Shown here: positions 35,501 through 45,800 of the stretch, piece by piece
How the letters are laid out: each line of letters starts with the position of its first letter
How positions within the stretch are numbered: position 1 is the first letter of the stretch
DNA from: Acorus gramineus
Taxonomy: Eukaryota > Streptophyta > Magnoliopsida > Acorales > Acoraceae
Reading direction: 5' to 3'
Assembly (NCBI GenBank): GCA_030737835.1
Contig: CM060855.1
Coordinates: 19,428,162-19,492,161, forward strand
DNA length: 64,000 nt
Notes under the pieces: generated by a model
The model's input: only the letters and a program-made list of their open reading frames with translations
Database searches by the model: none
What the model was told of the DNA's origin: nothing
Translations under genes and position numbers: made by a program

Positions 35501-37535
35501 AAGCAAGCTGAAAACATAAGCAGGCGAAGATGAAACAGCAGATCAAGATATATGAACTACAAACCCACCTCAACTATTTGATGAAAAACTAAAAAAATGG
35601 GAATGAGAGATAAAGTACGTGAGAATCTCACGAAACCCATTCAATAAATTCATTAAAACAATAAAAAAAATCAGATAGAGTAGGATCTGATCCAAACCTT
35701 GACAAAGAACCAAAGAGAATCAATGGAGTATGTGAGAGTGCAGTGAACAATGTCAACCCATTCGAACATTGAATCGAAACAAACAATAGAGAGAAAGATG
35801 TGAGAGAATGAAAGAGAAAACGTGTCTACATGAAAGTCGGTCGATGAGATAGATGAAGTAACGAAACCCATGAAACCCCATTGAAACAAAAAGAAACTAG
35901 AGAGAGTGAGAGAGGGATATCCAAACCTTTCACTGAGAGATGTGAGAGTCAATCCACAGAGAGAACCTGATTGAGTAGAGAATGAAATAAAATTCAGAAA
36001 CCCATTTTATTTTAAGAAATTAGAGAGGGAGAAGGTCTAAACCAGTGATTCGGCGTAGAGACCAAACAAGCCGAGAACATGAGCAGACCAAGATGAAAGA
36101 GCAGATCAAGATATATGAACTATAAACCCACCTCGACTATTTGAAGAAAAACCCTTTCACTGAGAGACGTGATAGTCCGCTGAGCGTGAGAGTCGATCCA
36201 CAGAGAGAATCTGATTGAGTAGAGATTGAAATAAAATTCAGAAACCCCCAAGCAAGCTGAGAACATGAGCAGACCAAGATGAAAGTGCAGATCAAGATAT
36301 ATGAACTATAAACCCACCTCGACTATTTGAAGAAAAACTAAAAAAACGGGAATGAGAGATAAAGTACGTGAGAATCTCACGAAACACATTCTATAAATTC
36401 ATTAAAACAACCAAAAAAACAGATAGAGTAGGATCTTATCCAAACCTTGACAAAGAACCAAAGAGAATCAATGGAGTATGTGAGAGTGCAGAGAACAATG
36501 TCAACCCATTCAAACATTGAATCAAAACAAACAATAGAGAGAAAGATATGAGAGAATGAAAGAGAAAACGTGTCTACATGAAAGTCGATCGATCGGATAG
36601 ATGAAGTGATGAAACCCATGAAACCCCATTGAAACAAAAAGAAACTAGAGAGAGTGAGAGAGGGATATCCAAACCTTTCACTGAGAGACGTGATAGTCCG
36701 CTGAGCGTGAGAGTCGATCCACAGAGAGAATCTGATTGAGTAGAGATTGAAATAAAATTCAGAAACCCATTTTAAAAACCCCATTATAAGAAACCAGAGA
36801 GGGAGAAGGTCTAAATCAGTGAGTCGGCATAGAGACCAAGCAAGCTGAGAACATGAGCAAACCAAGATGAAAGAGCAGATCAAGATATATGAACTATAAA
36901 CCCACCTCGACTATTTGAGGAAAAACTAAAAAAACAGGAATGAGAGATAAAGTACGTGAGAATCTCACGAAACCCATTCAATAAATTCATTAAAACAACC
37001 AAAAAAATAGATAGAGTAGAATCCGATCCAAACCTTGACAAAGAACCAAAGAGAATCAATGGAGTATGTGAGAGTGCAGAGAACAACGTCAACCCATTCA
37101 AACACTGAATCAAAACAAACAATAGAGAGAAAGATCTGAGAGAATGAAAGAGAAAACGTGTCTACATGAAAGTTGATCGATCGGATAGATGAAGTGACGA
37201 AACCCGTGAAACCCCATTGAAACAAAAAGAAACTAGAGAGAGTGAGAGAGGGATATCCAAACCTTTCACTGAGAGACGTGATAGTCCGCTGAGCGTGAGA
37301 GTCGATCCACAGAGAGAACCTGATTGAGTAGAGATTGAAATAAAATTCAGAAACCCATTTTAAAAACCCCATTATAAGAAATCAGAGAGGGAGAAGGTCT
37401 AAACCAGTAAGTCGGCGTAAAGAGCAAGCAAGGTAAGGTGAGCCGAGAACATGAGCAGATCAAGACGAAAGAGCAGATCAAGATGAATGAACTATAAACC
37501 CACCTTGAAACTATTTGAAGAAAAACTAAAAAAAC
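29545..37535. repeat. 8-kb satellite-like tandem array, about 14 units of 563-590 bp
   Basis: Using the anchor GGAATGAGAGATAAAGTA, units start at 29545, 30087, 30676, 31243, 31833, 32399, 32987, 33550, 34112, 34701, 35290, 35599, 36348 and 36936. Most periods are either 588-590 or 562-567 bp. The long form has an extra GATAGTCCGCTGAGCG segment and AAAACCCCATTATAAG; the short form lacks both. Units are about 93-98 % alike by eye. The first and last units are the most diverged. A 309-bp unit and a 749-bp unit mark a rearranged stretch (35290-36348). Open frames on the - strand recur because the units repeat. They are low-complexity, vary in length and match no family, so no CDS is called. Confidence 0.95.
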
Positions 37536-37545
37536 AAAGAATTAA

Positions 37546-38412
37546 GGGCGCGGCTATCCCCACCAAACATTTCACTTAATCCACCATAAAAAAAAACCGG
37601 TGTTTGGCTGTTCCCACCAATCTAGGTCGACCGAACTTGGTCGCCATTTTAGGTTTTGGATGACCAAACTTAGTCATCATTTTAGGTTTTGGGCGACTAA
37701 AATTAGTTGCCATTTCAGGTTTTAGGCGACCGAAATTAGTCGAACAGGGTCCAGAATTATATTTACATGTTCTTTGTAATCAAATAAATTTTTTGTGTTT
37801 ATCCATCATATTTTACATTTATTCTTTTATCCAAATAACAGCTAAGGGACTGAAAAAAATGTAAGTAGATATACTTTCAATTAATTCAATTTTTTGTAGA
37901 AAAATATCTTATTAGACAAATATATATCATTTTTAAGCTTTGTTTGAATTCGTAGTTAAGCGGATTCTTTGTTTAAAAACAAAAAAAAAACCTATCAGTT
38001 GATCCAAACACATTTTATATTTAGCTTTTAAAAATTTGTCCGTCACTTATGTAAAAAAATTGTTCTTATGTTCTACATTAAAAAATAATAATTGATTCTC
38101 CCTACATTACAACTCAGACTTGGAGTGACATGAAAGATCCAAGGAGGATACATGTCATGAGATTAAGTTTCCAAGAAAAAAATTAAAAACTTTATTACAA
38201 ATTCTGTTCGACTAAGTTCAGTCGCCCGAAACCTGAAATGGCGACCAAGTTAGGTCGCCCAAAATATGAAATGACAATCAAGTTCAGTCACCGAAAACTT
38301 AAAACGATGGCCAAGTTTAGTCAACTTGGCCGGATCGGTGGGAATAGAAAAAACACCATTTTTTTTTTGATTGGTGGGGTAAGAAAAAAACTTGGTGGGG
38401 ATAGACGCGCCC
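37546..38412 (+). mobile_element. Foldback-like inverted-repeat element, copy 2 (both ends present)
   Basis: The left end GGGCGCGGCTATCCCCACC and the right end GGTGGGGATAGACGCGCCC (38412) are inverted repeats. The inverted homology continues inward for about 200 bp per arm, with a modular build of roughly 35-bp subrepeats (GACC.AACTT.GTC). The AT-rich middle is about 450 bp. Long modular arms and no transposase suit a foldback or MULE-derived non-autonomous DNA element. No clean target-site duplication was found (left flank AAGAATTAA, right flank AATCTCAAA). Confidence 0.75.
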
Positions 38413-39865
38413 AATCTCAAAATCTCAGCCGTCCAAGTGTACCATCCATCTTTGGTGGGTTTTTCTTTTCCATGCAAAAATGAAGTCATATTGCCTACAT
38501 CTTTGAGTGTCATCTTTTGATGCAACTTTAGAATTGCAAATGAAATAATATACAAAATTCAGACCATACTTGTATTTATTTTTTTAAATAATAAAAATCA
38601 TTTAACAATATACATGTTTTGTTAAAATGTGTATATTATTTCATTTCGAGTTAAATAAATTTATTTTTAATAAATGTAAGAAAAATTTAATAAAATATAT
38701 ATATCGTTAGAACTGTAATTTGGACTATAAAAAAAAAAGAGTGTAATAGTGCCTAACAAATAAATGGGACATTGTTCTAACTTACTCTCTCCTCTCAATG
38801 TTTAATTGTTTAATTTTTATAGTCTCACAATCACCATAATCATTTTTTTTATTAACAAAACTAAAGAACCGCATATACTATCGCATATACTCTATGCAGT
38901 ACGCTAACCGCAAAGTGGAAACAAATTGGAGGGTGTGCAAATTGGAGGGATGTGCAAACAAATTCGCTTAAATTAGAAAGACTTGCAAATTTGATGGGTG
39001 TGCAAATAGATTTGAAGGGAGCAAAAAGAAACACAATTTATTGAAAGGAACACATTATATACAATTTTTTTTTTGGTCCTCAAATGTTTTGAATTTTAAA
39101 AAAATAGTATACATTAATTTATATGTTTTTATAAAAAATAAATAAAATATATATTTCAATAAATTGTATAGATCTATTTATAAAAACATAAATTTTTTAA
39201 TAAATTAAATATCAATACAATTGAGGCTGTAAATAAAAGTTGCATAACAAAGCTCTTCTGAAAAAAAAAAACAACAAAAAATAGTCATTTATTGATCTAC
39301 GCAAGAGAAAATCCAAAATTCTCAATCACTCACCCTTGACAAAGACAACTAAGGGAGCTTCAAAAAATTTCTTTTCAATAAGAACCTTAAGTGTGAACGG
39401 GAGAGAGAGGAGAACACAAATAAAAGATGAAAATATGAACAAAAGTAAAAAATAAAATAAAATATAATCTCATTGAATGGAAGAACCCATAAATAATATT
39501 TTAACTAATATGAGGAATTCTAATAAATTCAAATAATTCAAAAATCTAAAAATAATTCAGAATTTATTGTAAACCCGGAATTAATTTTCTCAAAAAAGAA
39601 AAACATTTATTATTGATTCATGCCAGAGAAAATCCTCACCCACTCACATGACAAAGACAACAAACAGAGCTCCAAAAAAATTTCTTTTCAACGAGGACCG
39701 ACCAAACGATGAGCCTCTCTTATTGAACGGTCAAGATTTGATGATCGATAAAATAAGGAAACCAAATCTGGACCAACCGTGCCCTTCATTTTTTTGCGCC
39801 AAAGAAACAGAAAGAACATGAGATTACCCACAAATGCAGCTTTACTTTATATTTGGTGGAACACT
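38413..39865. other. AT-rich spacer with a diverged duplication
   Basis: A block of about 120 bp, with the words GAGAAAATCC, GACAAAGACAAC and GAGCT(T/C)CAAAAAA, occurs near 39280-39395 and again near 39600-39705. A small local repeat built on GTGTGCAAA lies at 38930-39015. Nothing coding was seen. Confidence 0.5.
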
Positions 39866-40340
39866 AGCCCCGTTTGGACAGAGGAATTGAGTGTTATACT
39901 GGATGAATAACTATACCAGTATGGATAACAATTCTACAAGAATAAAAGATTTTCTGTTTGGTTGTATTTTTTATTATTCTCATTGAAAAACGTAAGAATA
40001 ATGATTGAGTTGTTTGGTTGAGAAAGAATAAAATATAAATAAAGTGTAAAAAAAATTGATTTGACATATGGGCCCTTTGATGTATAAGAAGTGTTGATAG
40101 GTGATTTGATGTGATAAAGTATAAAAAGTTAATTTGACATGTGGGCCCATGGGAATAGATAAACTGAGTATAGCTTATCCTAGGGGTTACTTAGAATTGT
40201 TATACTCTCTTATACTCGTTTAAACTGGCTTAGTAATACCAAGTTATACTCTGCAAACAAACAGCCGTTTTCCCTATCCATTCTTATACCACCTTTATAC
40301 CACCCTTATCCAAGCTTAACCTGTTACTCAAACGGGGGCT
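39866..40340. mobile_element. MITE-like element with AGCCCCGTTTGG termini
   Basis: AGCCCCGTTTGG at 39866 is mirrored by CAAACGGGGGCT ending at 40340. Weaker inverted matches of TTATAC(C/T) words run inward. The 475-bp interior is non-coding. Similar CCCCGTTTG ends occur at 56725 in CLPX intron 14. Confidence 0.6.
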
Positions 40341-41848
40341 AGGAGTATGTTATGCTCACCTTTGGTGAGATTAATCAAAATTATTCATCCTACAAGAAAT
40401 ACTTCAAAAAAAAAAAAAAAACTATTATTAGTTATAATTAAGAGCTAGGTTGAAGCTCATTCTTGGATATACTAGACAAAAAAAAAAATTCCTATCGTAT
40501 ACAGTGTGAATTCTGCTTAAAATTAATTTTATAACATTAATTCTTATATTATAATTTTAAAAAACTTATATAATTAACACTTATAGATTAGTTTTTAATA
40601 TAAACTCATCAGCCTATGCTCTTAAAATTATATTAAACATGATAAATACATTTTAATGTTTTTCTTAAATTTTAATTAAACAAGTATTCCTAACACTTCA
40701 TAGAATTATTTGTTATTATTTTAATATGTGAGTAGTAAGCATAATGTAATAGCAATAACTTTTGATATGTTTATCTTAAGATGATACGATCCGACGATCA
40801 TGAACGAGTTGGATAATGAAATTGTCGGGTTTGGACCCAGTCAGGCCCGGGTACATCAGTATCTGTTGGAAAAAATTGGGTTTTGACCATTTCTTAGTCA
40901 AAATGAGTTTGGGTTTTATTTTATTTTTTTTAGTGGAAACCCATTAGATTGCATTCCTCTCGTCGAAAAGATAAAAATATTATATTTGTATTCTCAAAAT
41001 CATTTTCGGGTGAATGAGAAAATTGGATCTAAAATTCTCCCAAAAATATGGTTAAAGTGGTTGGTGGCTGGAGAAGAAAAAATTATAGTCCCATATTCGT
41101 TGTTAAGAAAGAGAATTGAGGATTAATAAGATGGGCGTTTTGTACTATAATGAATTGCTTTTGATGGGTACCTTACACCACGCACACGCGTGAGCGTATT
41201 AGAGGCGCATTTGGCACCATTGCTAGGAGCTGGAGCTTTTTTCTTTTTGAACTTTTTGTCAAATCAAATGGTGGAAATCATTTTGATTAGATGCAATCTG
41301 AACCATCCATAAGAAGAAACCTCATATACGATATGGGCCACCGGATCAACAGTTACGATCTGACCATTGGTTGTTTGAATGAGGGGTGCCTTAGACTCTG
41401 TTTCCGTGAAAACTGAATAGAGGAATGAACTCCTCCAAGAGCCTCTTCAATTAACTTTTTCTTCTATAAATTTTACCTAGTCTCTACATTTTGAAACATC
41501 CAATCATTCATTCCCGTAGGCGTTCCAATCCCTAGAGTTTGCATTAAATCTCCATAGCATTCCACTCATTAACAGAGACAGTGTAAACAAGTTGGTTCAT
41601 TGTCCCTTCGGTTCAAAGTGCTGCCACTGTAGAGAGTTGATCGTTTTATCCTGGGAGACTATCGCTAGAACCGTCAGCAGCGGTATGGGGGCGAATATTG
41701 TTTTAAGAACATAGAGTCCAACTCTAGCTTTGGCTTTTCTCTTTTCAGAACAGAACAGACTCACCAATCCAGTAAGCTTGGTTGTTCTTCTTCACTTTGT
41801 TATCACTACTATTGTTCTGTAGGCATAATTCTAAATTGCTTTGATTTA
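40341..41848. other. Intergenic spacer
   Basis: AT-rich to about 41150, then more mixed in composition. The 41560-41830 stretch has exon-like composition, but no sustained open frame or recognisable protein was found on either strand. Confidence 0.4.
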
Positions 41849-42010
41849 CAGTACTATCAATATCGAATTGCACAGTCTATGAATCAAACTATATAGCCTA
41901 TGAATCAAACTACACGGTCAATTGTTGAGTCCAATGTCACTCCATGTGTAGTTTGATTCACAGCCCGTGTAGTTCAATTTAGACTGTATAGTTCAATGTT
42001 GATGATACTG
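41849..42010. mobile_element. Palindromic MITE, copy A
   Basis: CAGTACTATCAATATCGAAT at 41849 is mirrored by ATGTTGATGATACTG ending at 42010, with further inverted matches through TGAATCAAACTA. The element can fold into one long hairpin. It is homologous to 58232-58441, and the sequence just outside the right end (GATGATA, then AACT, then GATCC) is also shared with that copy. Confidence 0.75.
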
Positions 42011-42198
42011 ATGATACCTAACTTGACATGATCCAGACTCCAAATTATTCAACTAGCATTGGATTGGACGTAACATGTTCCCAATTTGAATATCTGAAAT
42101 CCGTCCAACCTGTTTTTAAAAGCACACATTAAAGACGGAGCACCACATCCCCCTTCCGAAACAAAAGACAAATAACAATCAACAATAACAATTAGGGA

Positions 42199-42698
42199 AA
42201 TATCCATATAATCCCCTGTAAACAGCCTGAAATCCATATAACCCCCTAATTGTTCCTAAAGTCCATTTAACCCCTTGAAAACACATATATAAATTCAAAT
42301 AACCCTCTGCATTAAATTTTCGTTGACAATTAAGATTATTCTGCGAATATTCCGTCTGATTAACCCTGGTTGAAAATATAATATACCAAAACCACCTACA
42401 ATGTTTTAAAAATATAAAAAATCATCTGTAAATGACGATTTTAACCCTTCAGATAGCGTTTTATAATCTATTCAAAATGGTAAAATCATCGTTTATAGAA
42501 GATTTTTTGTATTTTTAACAAACTATAGAGATTTTTTAGTACATTACATGATCAGTCAGGGTTAATCAAATGTAATATTCTTAAAATATTCTTTATCTTT
42601 CAACGGAACTTCAACTCAGGGGTTATTTTGATCTACATAAATGTTTTCATGGGGTATAGGGGGGTATATGGATTTCAGGCAGTTTACAGGGGGTTATT
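42199..42698. mobile_element. MITE in the CLPX promoter
   Basis: AATATCCATATAATCCCCTG at 42199, continuing CAGCCTGAAATCCATATA, is mirrored almost exactly by the right end finishing at 42698. The inverted repeat is about 50 bp with few mismatches, and weaker pairing runs further in. It ends 123 bp before the CLPX start codon, so it probably contributes to, or displaced, the native upstream promoter. The same family is nested at 21972-22755. Confidence 0.8.
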
Positions 42699-42821
42699 AA
42701 CAAATAACAAAAAAAAAAAACAGCTCCCACTCAGTTCGCAAATCCAACAAAACTCTTCCCACGCACGTTATCTCGCGCTCTATCACTCTGCAATCACAAA
42801 AAAAAAAACCCAATCAAAACA

Positions 42822-45800
42822 ATGTCTTCGCGAATCCTCCGAACCCGAAAATCCCTAATCGCCTCCGCCTCTCACATCATCCGAACCACCTCTTCCGCCG
42901 CCGAAACCCACCACCATCACCGTCGCTTCTTCTCCATCTACACCCGCTTCAACCCCCACCACCACCACCGCCTCCCCCAACTAACCTTCCAGGAGCGCCT
43001 CAAGTGGGATGGCGGCGGCGGCGGCGGAGGCGGAGGCGGAGGAGGCACCGTCGACGACGAGACGCGCCGGATCCTCGCGGAGGCGAACTGTCCCCGGTGC
43101 TCGAAGAGGATCGACGTCTCCTCCGTCGAGAACCGCAGCTCGAACCGCCACCACCACCACCACCACCACCACCAGTCGCTGAGCCTCTGCAGGAGCTGCG
43201 GCACGGCGTACTACTTCAGGCCACACCGGGTGGATCCGTTGCAGGGGAGTTTTGTTGAGATCGGACGGTTGAAAGGGAGGGATGGGATCGGTGCAGGTGA
43301 TGGGATCAGGGTTTCGTTTCTCGAGACGTTGAAGACCGGGGGTGGGGATCCGCCATCGCCGGTGGGGGAGAATTGGCCGCCGCTGCCGGGGAATGGGATC
43401 GCGGTGCAGGGGCCACCTCCGGGGCCACCGTTTGCTCCGGGAGTTAATGTTGTGAGGTTGGGTGGTGGTGGTGGTGGTGGGAAGAATGGAGGGAATGGTG
43501 GCGATGGTGGGTGGGGAGGGTCGAATTTGGGGAAGGATTTGCCAACGCCGAAAGAGATCTGCAAGGGGCTTGACAAGTTTGTGATCGGGCAGGAGAAGGC
43601 GAAAAAGGTGATCCATTTCTTTCAATTGGGATACTTTGATTTGGTGGTGTCAGATTTCATTTGGAATTGAAAGGTTGTGCTTTTTTGTGCACTTAATGTG
43701 GGAGAATTGGGGCGAATGAGCTTATCAAAATGGTTTTTTTTTATGAATCTTGGATTTCTTTAGCCTTTTTTTGAGATTGGGCAGGAAGAGGGGTAAAAGG
43801 TGATCCATATGTTTCACTTGAGCGCTTTTAATCTGGTCGCGTTATGCTTGTTAAATTTCATCTGGAATTGGAAAATTATGTTTTTTTTGTTGCATTTTAT
43901 GTGGGAGAATTGGGTGAATGAGATTATCAAAATGATATTCATTTAGATCATATTGGATTGGTTTTTACCCTTTTTAAGGGGAAAAAGCTGTCCATTTCTT
44001 TCACTTGAGCACTTTTAATCTGGTGGTGTTGTGCTTGTTAGATTTCATTGGGAATAGAAAATTATGATTTTTTGTTGTGTATGTGGGAGAATTGGGTGAA
44101 TGAGATTGGGCAGGAGAAGGGTAAAAAGGTGTCCATTTCTTTCACTTTGGTACCTTTAATCTGGTGGTGTCATGCTTGTTAGATTTAATTTGGAAATGAA
44201 TTTTGTTTGGTTTACTTTATGTGGGAGAATTGGGTGAAGGAGCTTATCAAAATGGGGTTCTTTTAGTGAATCTTTGATTGCTTTTAGCCTTTTTTGGGAT
44301 TGGAGAAATGGAAAAAGATGATCCATTTCTTTGGCTTGGGTATTTTTAATGTGGTGGTTCTATGTTTTCGAGATTGAATTTTTTTTTTTTTTGTTCATTA
44401 GGTGGGATGATTGGTTAATGGGGCTTATCAAAATGAGATTTTTATTGCACCTGGTATTGATACGGCATTTTCAAGATATTCCCATGATCCCATCTACTCA
44501 CCTGCTGAGCTTAAACAGGAGCTTGCACCAAATTGTTGGTATTGACATTAGTTAGTAATTAAACATTGCTAGGATCCCTTGGGTCCTTGTCTGGATCCAT
44601 CGGGTAATTTCAGATTGAGTGAATAAGGCTTATAGTCATGATTTATGGTGTGTTATTGCTTGCTCACTGTTTTGGGGTACCTTAGGCTATTTGGTCATAG
44701 GGCTTTTCATCTGGGTGATACAAGAAATTTCAAAGTTGTTTTTTAGGAGCAGGAGCAGATGGAACTGTTCATGATATCATTGATTAAAGATTTTTTTGTT
44801 TGTTCTAACTTTTGAGTTGAAATTTAAGAGGACTGTGCATGCCTATGCCAATTTATTTTTGGGCTGTTAAAGGTGACATGGGCAAGGAGATATTTTCAGA
44901 TTTTGTTGATTGATAACTTGAAAAAAACGGATGATTGTGTGTGGCTCTTCTAAAATTTAATTCAATGACTTTAGATGAAGTCGTGGTGTAACAAGGATAA
45001 TTTATTCAAAGCAATCTTATTTTTATTTTTCGTATGGACACTCTATGATAATTGTTCATAAGTTTGTTCCTTACCTGTTTTGAGGCCGTTATGTTCTGAA
45101 TTGCGTGCCTTTTTTATTTGAATATTTGTCTTCTGTGATAATCATGTTATTTATCGCAGGTGCTTTCAGTGGCTGTGTACAACCACTATAAAAGGATCTA
45201 CCATTCCACCTTGCAGAAAGGGTTAGTTTTGGCTTCTCTGTTTCAGAATATTTTAATCTGTGTAACATTGATAGTGCATCTTTTCTTGATTTGAGTTCCA
45301 AACTGTAAGTGGTAGATAGAAGGACAAAAGAGGATGGTTGCATTAGATTGTAGAATTTTTGTCCATCTCTCTTTTTCTGGCTGGATCACAGTTGGGGGAG
45401 GGCCAATTTTTTACAATCATTCTAGTTATATAGATAAGTAAATTTGGTGGGCTGCCTTGCTTTCAGTTCTGAAGAGCCAGTGAATGCAGAGGTGGAAGAT
45501 GATGATGATGAAAATGTGGAACTAGATAAAAGCAATGTGCTTTTGATGGGTCCAACGGGATCAGGTACTTAGTTTTGTGCATCTCTTAATTGAAAGATAA
45601 AATACTCTTGGTCTGTTTATTTCATGATACTTAAGATGACATGAATTGTGATTCATTCAATTACGGTTACATGCAGTGTTTATGGGCTGCCCTGTTTATA
45701 GTCTGTTTATTCTAATCAGATATACACTTCGTTTGATGAAGAATATGATTTTTTTTGTTTTCCCCTATAAAGGACTATATTCAATTTATTGAAGTATATA

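Noticed and set aside
29598-37372. Recurring minus-strand open frames of 80-168 aa in the tandem array
   Set aside because: They recur only because the DNA repeats. Their ends vary with small unit differences, they are rich in F/S/L as expected from reversed purine-rich DNA, and they match no known domain.
29545-37535. CRISPR-like or bacterial repeat array
   Set aside because: The units are about 563-590 bp with no short-repeat/unique-spacer pattern, in a plant nuclear setting.
28264-38412. Two direct flanking repeats as long terminal repeats of a retrotransposon
   Set aside because: The repeats have inverted-repeat arms rather than TG...CA ends. No primer-binding site follows the left copy and there is no coding capacity, so a foldback-like DNA element fits better.
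42981-43625. Minus-strand 214-aa frame opposite CLPX exon 1
   Set aside because: It is a shadow frame with Arg/Pro/Val low complexity; the plus strand encodes a conserved CLPX N-terminus.
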